Below, piece by piece: positions 52,726-61,121 of a stretch of DNA of 64,000 nucleotides (its first letter is position 1; every line of letters starts with the position of its first letter). The notes beneath the pieces were generated by a model. That model had not been told where the DNA came from and made no database searches. It saw only the letters and a list, made by a program, of their open reading frames with translations. The stretch is from Desulfovibrio sp. JY. Lineage in GTDB: Bacteria; Desulfobacterota; Desulfovibrionia; Desulfovibrionales; Desulfovibrionaceae. The stretch lies in assembly GCA_021730285.1 (NCBI GenBank), contig CP082962.1, positions 3,481,501-3,545,500 on the forward strand. Direction: 5' to 3'. A program made the translations under genes and the position numbers.

Positions 52726-54372
52726 ATGACCGCGACTGTAGTGGAACATTTGATGACGCGCCTGAAGCAGATCGGCGTGACGGACGTGTTCGGCGTCCCC
52801 GGGGACTTTTCCTTCGCCCTAAACGACGCTGTGGACAACGATCCGGACATGCGCTGGATCGGCTGCTGCAACGAACTTAATGCCGCCTATGCCGCCGACG
52901 GCTATGCCCGGGTCAAGGGTCGCTCCGCCCTGTGCACCACCTACGGCGTGGGTGAGCTTTCGGCCCTGTGCGGCGTGGCCGGCTCCTACACGGAGCATCT
53001 GCCCGTCATCCATCTGGTCGGCATGCCGACCGTATCCACCCAAAAGGCCCGGCGCATCGTGCACCACACGCTCGGCACCGGCAATTTCGAGGCTTACGCC
53101 GACATGACCAAGCCGGTGGTGGCCGCAAGCGCCATTCTGACCCCGGAAAACGCGGCCTGCCAGATCGAGCGTTGCCTGGAAGCGGCCGTGGCCCGTAACC
53201 GGCCCGTCTACATGGCCCTGCCCCAGGATTACGCCGACAAGGCGTTGGCCGGGGAGCTCGTCTGCGCCCCCGAGGCGCCGCAAAGCGACCCGGGCGCCTT
53301 GGCTGCGGCCATCGACGCCATCACCGAGAAGATAGGCGCGGCGCGCTCGGCCGTGGTTCTGGCCGGCTATCTCATCGCCCGGCTCGGCCTGCGCCAGGTG
53401 GCCAAGGGGCTTTTGACCCGCACCGGGCTGCCTTTCGCCACCATGTTCATGGACAAGACCGCCCTGGATGAGACCTTGCCTGGCTACATCGGTCTCTACG
53501 ACGGCCGGATCATGAACCCCGAGGTGCGCGATTTCGTCGAGGGCTGCGACTGCGTGCTCAATATCGGCGCGCTGTGGAGCGATTTCAACACCGGCGCTTT
53601 TACCGCCAAGATCGACCCCACGCGCATGATCGCGATCATGCAGCACGAGGTGCGGGTGGGGCACGCCACCTTCCTCGATGTGGAGATGCGCGACGTGCTG
53701 GAAGGGCTGGCCAAGGTCCTGCCGGCCAAACCGGCGAAGGTGAAAAATCCGGCCGGCCTCGGCGAGCCCAAGGGCGCGCCGGACGACCCCATCTGTCCGG
53801 ACTACCTGTACCCGCGCTTCGAGAAGTTTCTGTGCGAAGGCGACATCGTCATGGCCGAGACCGGCACCATCTCCATGGGGCTGGGGTTTGCCAAGATGCC
53901 GACCGGGGCGGAATTTTTCAACCAGACCCTGTGGGGCTCCATCGGCTGGGCCACGCCGGCCGCCTTTGGCGCGGCCATGGCCGCGCCGGACCGCCGCACG
54001 CTCCTTTTCACCGGCGAGGGCTCGCATCAGATGACGGCCCAGGAAATCGGCCAGTTCGGCCGCTACGATCTCAAACCCATTATCTTCTGCCTCAATAACG
54101 ACGGGTACCTGATTGAACGGCTGCTCTGCAAGGACCCCAAGAGTTCCTACAACGACCTCGCGCCCTGGAATTACACCCAGCTTCCCGCCGCCTTCGGCAT
54201 GGCCGACTGGTACTGCGCCAAGGCTTCGACCAATGCCGAGTTGGAAGCGGTCATGGCCAAGGCCGAGACCTGCGGCACCGGAGCCTATATCGAGGTGGTC
54301 ATGGACCAGATGGCGGCCTCACCCCTGGCCAAAAAGCTCGGGGAATCCATCCAGACGCTGTACAGCAAGTAG
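52726..54372 (+). CDS. ThDP-dependent 2-oxo-acid decarboxylase (pyruvate/indolepyruvate decarboxylase family)
   Basis: 548 aa from ATG 52726 with GGGAGG upstream. Catalytic residues of pyruvate decarboxylase are conserved at or near the same numbers as in Zymomonas mobilis: Asp27 in VPGDFSF, Glu50 in CCNELN, His113-His114 in VHHTLG and Glu464 in YLIE. The ThDP motif reads GEGSHQ...NN, with Glu for the usual Asp. The pocket segment AETGTISM lacks the Trp found at that place in Z. mobilis PDC (AETGDSWF), so a larger 2-oxo acid is plausible. Produces an aldehyde and CO2. Rare family in this lineage. Confidence 0.88.
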   Translation: MTATVVEHLMTRLKQIGVTDVFGVPGDFSFALNDAVDNDPDMRWIGCCNELNAAYAADGYARVKGRSALCTTYGVGELSALCGVAGSYTEHLPVIHLVGMPTVSTQKARRIVHHTLGTGNFEAYADMTKPVVAASAILTPENAACQIERCLEAAVARNRPVYMALPQDYADKALAGELVCAPEAPQSDPGALAAAIDAITEKIGAARSAVVLAGYLIARLGLRQVAKGLLTRTGLPFATMFMDKTALDETLPGYIGLYDGRIMNPEVRDFVEGCDCVLNIGALWSDFNTGAFTAKIDPTRMIAIMQHEVRVGHATFLDVEMRDVLEGLAKVLPAKPAKVKNPAGLGEPKGAPDDPICPDYLYPRFEKFLCEGDIVMAETGTISMGLGFAKMPTGAEFFNQTLWGSIGWATPAAFGAAMAAPDRRTLLFTGEGSHQMTAQEIGQFGRYDLKPIIFCLNNDGYLIERLLCKDPKSSYNDLAPWNYTQLPAAFGMADWYCAKASTNAELEAVMAKAETCGTGAYIEVVMDQMAASPLAKKLGESIQTLYSK

Positions 54373-54399
54373 AGTAAGAGCGGAGGTAGAGAAGAAAGT

Positions 54400-54443
54400 G
54401 CGAGAGGGGAAACCCTGTAAAAAAGGGCAGTAGCCCCTCTCGC
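54400..54443. repeat. Type A hairpin, single copy with altered arm
   Basis: Outer arms GCGAGAGGGG/CCCCTCTCGC are intact, but the inner arms differ (aaaccctgtaa against agggcagtag). No type B partner. It lies between the decarboxylase and YjbQ genes, both on the plus strand. Confidence 0.8.
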
Positions 54444-54547
54444 GCTCTCCCTTTCCTCCATTTTTCATCCGGCACCTGTTGCCCGTAACGCACTCCACAT
54501 TAAAAATTTTGCGAATGTGGGGGCTGGAGCAACTTCGGAGTAGCGAC

Positions 54548-54964
54548 ATGAAGAGCTATCGCAAGGAGCTTTGGTTGAACGTCCCCTCCCGGCGGGGATT
54601 TATCAACATCACCCACGAGGTCGAGGCCTGCCTCGCCGAATCCGGCGTGCGCGAAGGGCTGTGTCTGGTCAACGCCATGCACATCACCGCCTCGGTCTTC
54701 ATCAACGACGACGAATCAGGCTTGCACCACGACTACGAGGTCTGGCTGGAAAAGCTCGCTCCCCACGAACCCGTCTCCGGCTATCGCCACAACGTCGGCG
54801 AGGACAATGCCGATGCGCATATGAAGCGGCAGATCATGGGGCGCGAGGTTGTGGTGGCCATTACCGAAGGGCAGCTGGACTTCGGCACCTGGGAGCGCAT
54901 CTTTTACGGGGAATTCGACGGCCGGCGTAGAAAGCGGGTGCTGGTCAAGATCATCGGCGAATAG
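54548..54964 (+). CDS. yjbQ: YjbQ-family (UPF0047) protein
   Basis: 138 aa from ATG 54548 with GGAG upstream, the family length. Metal-ligand-like histidines in [25 protein letters not shown] and [18 protein letters not shown] are conserved. E. coli YjbQ has weak thiamin-phosphate synthase activity in published work, but its physiological role is unsettled. Notably, it sits beside a thiamin-diphosphate enzyme gene. Confidence 0.9.
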   Translation: MKSYRKELWLNVPSRRGFINITHEVEACLAESGVREGLCLVNAMHITASVFINDDESGLHHDYEVWLEKLAPHEPVSGYRHNVGEDNADAHMKRQIMGREVVVAITEGQLDFGTWERIFYGEFDGRRRKRVLVKIIGE

Positions 54965-55037
54965 CGCGCCTGTTTCGCAGCCGCCGCCACACCGTTTGTA
55001 CCACCCCATCCGTTAAAAAGTTTCGGAAGGGGAGAGT

Positions 55038-55077
55038 GCGAGAGGGGAACCCCTTTGAAAAGAGGTTCTCCTCTCGC
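55038..55077. repeat. Type A hairpin between convergent genes
   Basis: GCGAGAGGGG/CCTCTCGC arms with a complementary inner part, preceded by the purine-rich flank TTTCGGAAGGGGAGAG seen in other copies. No type B partner. Between YjbQ and the CoADR-rhodanese gene. Confidence 0.82.
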
Positions 55078-55089
55078 CTTTCTTCGTTC

Positions 55090-56784
55090 TTATTTCTCCA
55101 GCTTGAACGGCCAAGCGACAAGGCCGCCTTCCATGACGGTCACGTTGTCGTAACCGTTGGCCGCAAGCACTCGCTGGGCCTCGTAGCCGCGCATGGACAC
55201 CTTGCAGTAGGTGACGATGGGCGCGTGCTTGTCCGCCGGCAGCTCGCCAAGGCGTTTGCGCAGCTGGCCGAGCGGCACCAGCTTCTCGCCGAGCCCGAGG
55301 CGCATCTGCTCGAACTCGTTTTGGCCGCGCACGTCGAGCAAAAACGGCTTTTCCCCGGCGTCCAGGCGTGCCTTGACCGCCACGCTCGTTTCTCCGACCA
55401 AAAGCCCGCGCATCTTGTTTTGCAGCACATGGGCCGTGGCGATGGCATGGTCGATGGCCAGGGAGAACGGCGGGGCGTAGGGCAGGTCGGCCATGGCCAC
55501 GTCGTCCACGGTCAGGCCGCCGAGGATGGCCATGGCCATTTCCGAGGCCTGCCGGTTGACGTTGCCGAGGCCCACGCAGGCAAACCCGAGGATGCGGCCG
55601 GTCTTGGCGTCGGCGATGAGCTTGGACACCACCGGCTTGGCGCCCATGAACCCGGGCTTGTCCGGGCTGGCGTTTATGGCCGTGACCACGTCGAAGCCGG
55701 CTTCCCGGGCCTTGCGCTCGGAAAGCCCCGAGGAGGCGGCGGCGAAATCGAACACCTTGCAGATGCCGCTGCCGATGGTTCCGGGGAAGGTGGCCGTATC
55801 GCCGAGGACCGCGTTTTCGCCGGCCACGCGGCCTTCGAGGTTGGCCAGGTCGCCGAAGGGGGCCAGCATGGGCGCGTTCGTGATCCGGTTTTTGATCTCC
55901 ACGCAGTCGCCGGCTGCGTAGATGTCCGGATCGGAGGTGCGCATGTGTTCGTCGGTGACGATGCCGCCCGTGGGGCCGAGCGCCAGGCCGGCGTCCTTGG
56001 CCAGGGCGGTGTTCGGGGCCACGCCGATGGCCATGACCACGAGGGTGCAGGGCAGTTCCTTGCCGTCGGCCAGGGTCACGCCGGACACCTTGCCGTCCTG
56101 GCCGTTGATGGCCGAGATGCCGACGCCGGTGATGATCTTCGCGCCCTTGGACGTGGCGTGCTTTTGCACGAGAAGCGCCAACTCGGGGTCGAGAAAGCTC
56201 AGGATCTGAGGCAGGGCCTCGACCACGGTCACGTCCATGCCGGCCGTGACGAGCGCCTCGCAGGTCTCCATGCCGATGAGCCCGCCGCCGACGATGACGG
56301 CCTTGCCGCCTTTGCTGGCCGCAGCCAGGGCGCGCAGCCCGTCGGCGTCCTCGAGGCTCGCCAGCGTGGTCACGCCGTCGAGTTCGCGTCCCGGGATGGG
56401 CGGTACCTTGGGCCGGGAGCCGGTGCACACGATCAGCTTGTCGTAGGGCAGATGGCCCGTCTCGCCGGAATCCACGCGTTTCCAGGCCACGGTCTTGGCC
56501 TTGCGGTCGATGGCCGTGACCTCGGTCGAAACCTTGGCCGTGATGCCCTTGGCCCCGGCGAAAAAGGCCGGGTCGCGCACCACCCCGGCCGGAGTGGCGA
56601 GCAGCATGTCGCGGCCCTTGACCTCGCCGGCCACATAGTATGGATAACCACAGGAGGCCATGGACAGTTCCGGGGCTTTTTGCAGCAGGGTGACTTCCGC
56701 TTCCTCGTTGAGCCTTTTGGCCCGGGAAGCGGCCTTGGGACCGGCGGCCGTGCCGCCAATGACGACGATGCGTGCGGTACTCAT
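55090..56784 (-). CDS. CoA-disulfide/polysulfide reductase with C-terminal rhodanese domain
   Basis: 564 aa from the ATG at 56784 with AAGGAG. FAD-binding GGTAAGPKAAS, the redox Cys in MASCGYPYY, the NAD(P)H loop VGGGLIGMETCEAL and IYAAGDC are those of CoA-disulfide reductases. A rhodanese domain (about 460-560) with catalytic Cys in VTYCKVSMRG makes it an NADH-dependent persulfide/polysulfide reductase (Npsr/CoADR-RHD) candidate. It uses CoA-persulfide-type substrates in sulfur metabolism. The 252-base upstream gap holds the palindrome at 56972-56985. Confidence 0.92.
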   Translation of the reverse strand: MSTARIVVIGGTAAGPKAASRAKRLNEEAEVTLLQKAPELSMASCGYPYYVAGEVKGRDMLLATPAGVVRDPAFFAGAKGITAKVSTEVTAIDRKAKTVAWKRVDSGETGHLPYDKLIVCTGSRPKVPPIPGRELDGVTTLASLEDADGLRALAAASKGGKAVIVGGGLIGMETCEALVTAGMDVTVVEALPQILSFLDPELALLVQKHATSKGAKIITGVGISAINGQDGKVSGVTLADGKELPCTLVVMAIGVAPNTALAKDAGLALGPTGGIVTDEHMRTSDPDIYAAGDCVEIKNRITNAPMLAPFGDLANLEGRVAGENAVLGDTATFPGTIGSGICKVFDFAAASSGLSERKAREAGFDVVTAINASPDKPGFMGAKPVVSKLIADAKTGRILGFACVGLGNVNRQASEMAMAILGGLTVDDVAMADLPYAPPFSLAIDHAIATAHVLQNKMRGLLVGETSVAVKARLDAGEKPFLLDVRGQNEFEQMRLGLGEKLVPLGQLRKRLGELPADKHAPIVTYCKVSMRGYEAQRVLAANGYDNVTVMEGGLVAWPFKLEK

Positions 56785-56971
56785 GAAGAAATGCTCCTTG
56801 TTGGTTTGCGTTGTATGGGTCGGCCGCGTCCGCGGCCTGGGGCGCTCGCTCTCAATTTCGATACAGTTCATACCGTAAACTAAAATGGGGCGCAAGTATT
56901 CTGGCGGAAAGAAGATGGTGTCGCGGCAAGTGAGGAAAGGCGGGAAGAGCGGCCGATCGGTGGGCCAGGGA

Positions 56972-56985
56972 AATACGATCGTATT
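56972..56985. promoter_or_regulatory. Perfect 14-base palindrome AATACGATCGTATT
   Basis: Perfectly self-complementary and set in a larger near-palindrome with GGGA/TCCC outer bases (56968-56988), in the gap between the CoADR gene start and the glycosyltransferase stop. It could be an operator; no target or protein is identified. Confidence 0.5.
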
Positions 56986-57036
56986 CCCGAAAAAATGATT
57001 CGAAGGGGCGGCGTATAAACGGCGCCGGGACGGAAA

Positions 57037-58143
57037 CTAGCGCCGGCCGGTGTGGGCCGCTTCTTCCAAGGCCTCGAGGGTGAGGCGGGCCGTGCGTGCC
57101 CAGGTGTAGCCGGCCTCGTTGGCCAGGCCCTTTCGGATGAGCGATTCCCGCAGTGTTTCGTCGGTGGCGACGCGCACGAGCGCCTCGGCCCAGGCCGCAA
57201 CATCGGTCGGATCGACCAGGAGCGCGCCGTCCCCGGCCACTTCGGGCAGGGACGTGGCCCGGGCGCAGACGACCGGCGTGCGGCTGGCCTGGGCTTCGAG
57301 CACCGGCAGGCCGAATCCCTCGAAAAGGGAGGGAAAGGCGAGGGCCCTGGCGCTTTGGTAGAGAAGCGGCATCTCCGCCGGGGCCACATGGCCAAGGCGT
57401 TTCACCCGGCCGGCGAGGCCGAGCCGCGCCACGGTGGCCGCGAAATCCTCGCTCCAGGCGTAGCCGCCGGTAACGGCCAGGTCGCAGGGGAGGCGGTCGC
57501 CGGCGGCGGCAAAGGCGGCTAAAAGCGTGTCCAGGTTTTTTCGCGGCGAGATGTTGCCGGCATAGAGGATGAAGTTGCGCTTGAGGCCGTGTTTGTGGCG
57601 AAAGGCGTCGAGGGCCTCCTGCGACGCCGGACGGCGGAAGGCCGGATCGCAGGCCAGCGGCGTGACGCTGACCCGTTCGGGCCGGGCGTGCGTTAAGCGC
57701 AACACATCGGCCCGCGTGTGCTCGGAGATGGCCACGAGCCTCTCGGCCCGTCTGGCGCTGTAGCGGATGGCCCGGCGCATGTAGAGGGTGTCGGCGCGCT
57801 TGTACATGCGCAGCGTGGGGTGGAAATAACCGAGGTCGAGCATGGCCGTCACCGCCGGGCAGGGGATGTTCGGCGGCATGTTGGACGACGGGAAAAAGGC
57901 CACGTCCGCCCCGCTTCCGCGCAGGGCCAGGGGCAGGGCCAGCCAGTCGAAGGCCAGGCGGTTTCGTACCGGCAGCACCACCTCCGTGGCGTCGGGAAAG
58001 GTGCCCAGGTGGCTTTTATGCGGATAATAGAGGATGAGTTCGTGCCCGCCGAGGGTGAGAAGCGCCCGCACGAGGCCGAGCAGGTATTCCTTGGGGCCGC
58101 CGGAAGGGTAGTCCAGGCTGCGGGCGCTGATGGCGATGCGCAT
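57037..58143 (-). CDS. GT4-family glycosyltransferase
   Basis: 368 aa from ATG 58143. The GT-B fold shows MRIAISARSLDYPSGGPKEYL at the start and the donor-binding motif PSLFEGFGLPVLEAQASRTPVV near the end, with the NISPRKNLDTLLAAF loop between. Transfers an unknown sugar in polysaccharide assembly. It starts 4 bases after the stop of the GT4-GT2 fusion gene; same operon. Confidence 0.9.
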   Translation of the reverse strand: MRIAISARSLDYPSGGPKEYLLGLVRALLTLGGHELILYYPHKSHLGTFPDATEVVLPVRNRLAFDWLALPLALRGSGADVAFFPSSNMPPNIPCPAVTAMLDLGYFHPTLRMYKRADTLYMRRAIRYSARRAERLVAISEHTRADVLRLTHARPERVSVTPLACDPAFRRPASQEALDAFRHKHGLKRNFILYAGNISPRKNLDTLLAAFAAAGDRLPCDLAVTGGYAWSEDFAATVARLGLAGRVKRLGHVAPAEMPLLYQSARALAFPSLFEGFGLPVLEAQASRTPVVCARATSLPEVAGDGALLVDPTDVAAWAEALVRVATDETLRESLIRKGLANEAGYTWARTARLTLEALEEAAHTGRR

Positions 58144-58147
58144 AACG

Positions 58148-60142
58148 TTAGCCGGCCAGCCCGTGTTTTTTGCGGGCGTAGGCCCGCATGGGTTCCAGGC
58201 GGGCGTTGACCTGGGTCGGGAGTTTGCGGCCGCCAAGGAGCGCGCCGAGCTGGGCCAGGATCGATTCCAGCCGGATTTCCAGGGTCACGAGCTTGATGGC
58301 CAGCTCATGGAGCGGCCCACTGCCGTGGCGGTGCTGGCAGGCGTGAAGGTCCCGGCGAAAAACGTCGCGCCAAGTGGCGGTCTTGGCCGAAGGGTGCAAC
58401 CGGAAGGAAGCGATCACACGCGGAATGCGCACGATTTTCCCCTGCCGGCTGATGCGCTCGAACAGGTCGTAGTCCATGCAGTAGGTGAAGCGGGCGTCCA
58501 TGCCGCCGGCGGCCAGGTAGGCCTCGCGCCGGAAAAAGGTGGACTGCTGGGGCACGGCCATGGTGTGGCGCATCTGCCGGGCCGAAGGGGCGAGCACCAT
58601 GTCGATCATGACGGGCTTGCCGTCCGGGTCGGTCAGCACCGTGTCTCCGGTGACCATGACCGCCTCGGGGTGTCGGGCGAAGGCTTCGGCTACGGCGGCG
58701 AGCGCGCCGTCGTCCCAGAGGATGTCGTCGGAATTGAGCCAGCCCATGACCTCGCCCGTGGCCATGGCGAAGCCTTCGGCCAGGGCCGCCGTCTGGCCGG
58801 CGTCCGGGGCGCTGCGCCAATAGGCGAGTCCTTTGTCCCACTTGCGCAGGATATCCGGTGTGGCGTCGGTGGAGCCGCCATCGAGCACGATATGCTCCAC
58901 GGTGACGCCCTGTTGCCCGGCCACGCTGGCGAGCGTTTCCGGGAGAAAATCCGCCTGGTTGAACGACGGCGTAACGATGCTGACCTTGGGCAGGCGAAGC
59001 GGCTTCTGGCCCGAGGCTTCGTGCAGGGCGGCGTAGACGTGTTCGGCACAAGCCTTCCAGGAAAAATACGCGGCCCGGTCAAGGCCGAGCGCGATTTGCC
59101 GGGCGCGCAAGCCGGCGTCACCTCGCAGGCGGGTCAGAATAGCGGCCAGGGCCGCATCGTCGTCGGGAGGGAAGGGCAGGCCGGCCAGCCCGGCGGCTTC
59201 GGGCAGCGAGGCCGCGTCGGCATAGGCCACGGGAATGCCACTGGCCATGGCCTCCAGAATGGGCAGGCCGAAGCCCTCGTAGCGCGAGGGGAAGACGAAG
59301 GCCGTCGCCGCCCGGTAGGCAAGCCCCACGTCCGCATCGGAAAGGTAGCCCAGACAGGTGAGCCAGTCCGCGCCCGCCGCCTCCGGGGCGAGCCTGGCCA
59401 GGGCCGCCGGGTCGCCGTGCCCCACCAGGGCCAGGCGCAGGGGGCTTTCGGACGAGGCGGCATTGAAACGCGCCATGGCCCGCAGCACCACGCCGAGATT
59501 TTTGTGGGCCATGAGGTTGCCCACGCAAAGGACATAATCCCCCGTGAGCCCATGCGCCGCCCGAAATGCGCTCACGGCCGGCGCGTCCTCGGGACAAAGC
59601 GGCCGGAACCGCTCATGGTCCACGGCGCAAAGATCCGTCGGCCGCACCCGGCAGGCGAGCGGGCCGTAGACCCGCACCAACTCCCGCCGGGTGAAGGCCG
59701 AAAGCGTCAGGGGAATGGTCAGGCGCGTAAGGCTCGCCTTCTGGCGGGCGGCGAAAACGGCCCGGATGTGCCAGGGCAGCGTGTGGGGCAGGCACTTGTA
59801 GAGCACGTCATTGACCACGCCGACGCTACGCCCCAAAAAAGCCAGGGGCAGCAGCCCATCCGGGGCGTAGTGCACGTCCGCCCGGGCGGTCAGGATCTGC
59901 CAGGCCATGCCGGTCTGCTGCCAGGCATAGAGCGAGGGAACGTTGACCGTGTGGGCCCGCGCGCCGCCGGCGGCGACGACATCCAGGGCGGTGCGGTTGA
60001 CGAGGGGCTTGCCCGAGACCAGAATCAACTCGTCGCGGCTGGCCGCCAAGTGCGCCAGATGCGGCAAAATGGATTCCAGACAGCGGCCGATGCCGGTGCG
60101 CTGGGGATGGGAAAGGGAACTGGCGTCTATGGTGATGCGCAT
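58148..60142 (-). CDS. Fused GT4-GT2 glycosyltransferase
   Basis: 664 aa from ATG 60142. The first half (1-380) is a GT-B GT4 domain with GYLSDADVGLAYRAA and PSRYEGFGLPILEAMASG. The second half (390-660) is a GT2 GT-A domain: VSIVTPSFNQADFLPETL, LDGGSTDATPD and the DxD-type motif in LNSDD. Two sugar transfers from one polypeptide fit sequential addition to a glycan. An alternative in-frame ATG at 60235 would overlap the divergent ABC permease start. RBS at 60142 is weak. Confidence 0.88.
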   Translation of the reverse strand: MRITIDASSLSHPQRTGIGRCLESILPHLAHLAASRDELILVSGKPLVNRTALDVVAAGGARAHTVNVPSLYAWQQTGMAWQILTARADVHYAPDGLLPLAFLGRSVGVVNDVLYKCLPHTLPWHIRAVFAARQKASLTRLTIPLTLSAFTRRELVRVYGPLACRVRPTDLCAVDHERFRPLCPEDAPAVSAFRAAHGLTGDYVLCVGNLMAHKNLGVVLRAMARFNAASSESPLRLALVGHGDPAALARLAPEAAGADWLTCLGYLSDADVGLAYRAATAFVFPSRYEGFGLPILEAMASGIPVAYADAASLPEAAGLAGLPFPPDDDAALAAILTRLRGDAGLRARQIALGLDRAAYFSWKACAEHVYAALHEASGQKPLRLPKVSIVTPSFNQADFLPETLASVAGQQGVTVEHIVLDGGSTDATPDILRKWDKGLAYWRSAPDAGQTAALAEGFAMATGEVMGWLNSDDILWDDGALAAVAEAFARHPEAVMVTGDTVLTDPDGKPVMIDMVLAPSARQMRHTMAVPQQSTFFRREAYLAAGGMDARFTYCMDYDLFERISRQGKIVRIPRVIASFRLHPSAKTATWRDVFRRDLHACQHRHGSGPLHELAIKLVTLEIRLESILAQLGALLGGRKLPTQVNARLEPMRAYARKKHGLAG

Positions 60143-60233
60143 GAATCGTGTTCCAGGGAATGAAGGCCGCGAGACGACCGTATCGACGGATGCGTTGACA
60201 TGCGTCAATTCCATCGAATATGCAACCGGCTCC

Positions 60234-61121
60234 ATGCAGGCGTCTCAAATGGTTATGGTCGTGCGAAGGCCCCGTGCCGGATCGTTTTGGTCCGGCCTTT
60301 TGGCCGGTCTTTCGCCGGCGGGCTTTGCGCGGCATTTCTGGCGACGGCGCGAGGTGCTTGCCACCTTTGCCCGCATCGAATTTCTGTCGCGCTACCACGG
60401 CGCCCAACTTGGCTTTTTGTGGGGGCTGGTTTCCCCCCTGGCCACCCTGGCCGTTTATACCTTCGTTTTTTCGGTCGTGTTCAAGGCTCGATGGGCCGGC
60501 GGCGCGGGCCATGACGGGGGCATCACCGGCTATGCGCTGATCCTTTTTACGGGCTTGGCGATTTTCGAAGTCTTTGCCGGCAGCGTCAACCGCACGCCAA
60601 GGCTGCTCACGGAAAACGTCAATTTCATCAAAAAGGTGCTCTTCCCCCTGGAAATCCTGCCGGTCGGCATCCTGTGCGCCGCCATTCTGGAATCCTTTAT
60701 CAGCCTGGGGTTGGTGGCCCTTGGCGTACTCATTACCACCGGCTCGCTTTCCTGGACCATCGTTTTCGCGCCCCTGGCCTACATTCCGCTGACCATGTTC
60801 ACCCTCGGCATCTGCTGGTTCCTGGCCCCGGTCGGCGTGTTCCTCAAGGACCTCGGCAACATGGTGGCCGTGGCCGTGCAGCTCTACTTTTTCGCCACGC
60901 CCATCCTGTATCCGCTTTCCGCCGTGCCCGAACCCTACCGCCACCTGCTGGCGCTTAATCCCCTGCATCCCGTGGTCGACCACCTGCGCCGCACCATCAT
61001 CTGGGGACAGATGCCCGATTGGACGGCGCTCGCCCTGGTCACGCTCGCCAGCGCCCTGGTCATGCTGGCCGGATACGCCTTTTTCATGAGCGTCAAGAGG
61101 CTTTTTGCCGATGCCGTCTGA
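60234..61121 (+). CDS. Polysaccharide ABC exporter permease (Wzm/ABC-2 type)
   Basis: 295 aa from ATG 60234; the start is uncertain (ATGs at 60249 and 60255, and at 60141, are in frame and no clear RBS is seen). Six transmembrane helices of the ABC-2/KpsM-Wzm class, with TENVNFIKKVLFPLEILP and YPLSAVPEPYRHLLALNPLHP. Exports lipid-linked polysaccharide. It overlaps the following ATPase gene. Confidence 0.87.
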   Translation: MQASQMVMVVRRPRAGSFWSGLLAGLSPAGFARHFWRRREVLATFARIEFLSRYHGAQLGFLWGLVSPLATLAVYTFVFSVVFKARWAGGAGHDGGITGYALILFTGLAIFEVFAGSVNRTPRLLTENVNFIKKVLFPLEILPVGILCAAILESFISLGLVALGVLITTGSLSWTIVFAPLAYIPLTMFTLGICWFLAPVGVFLKDLGNMVAVAVQLYFFATPILYPLSAVPEPYRHLLALNPLHPVVDHLRRTIIWGQMPDWTALALVTLASALVMLAGYAFFMSVKRLFADAV

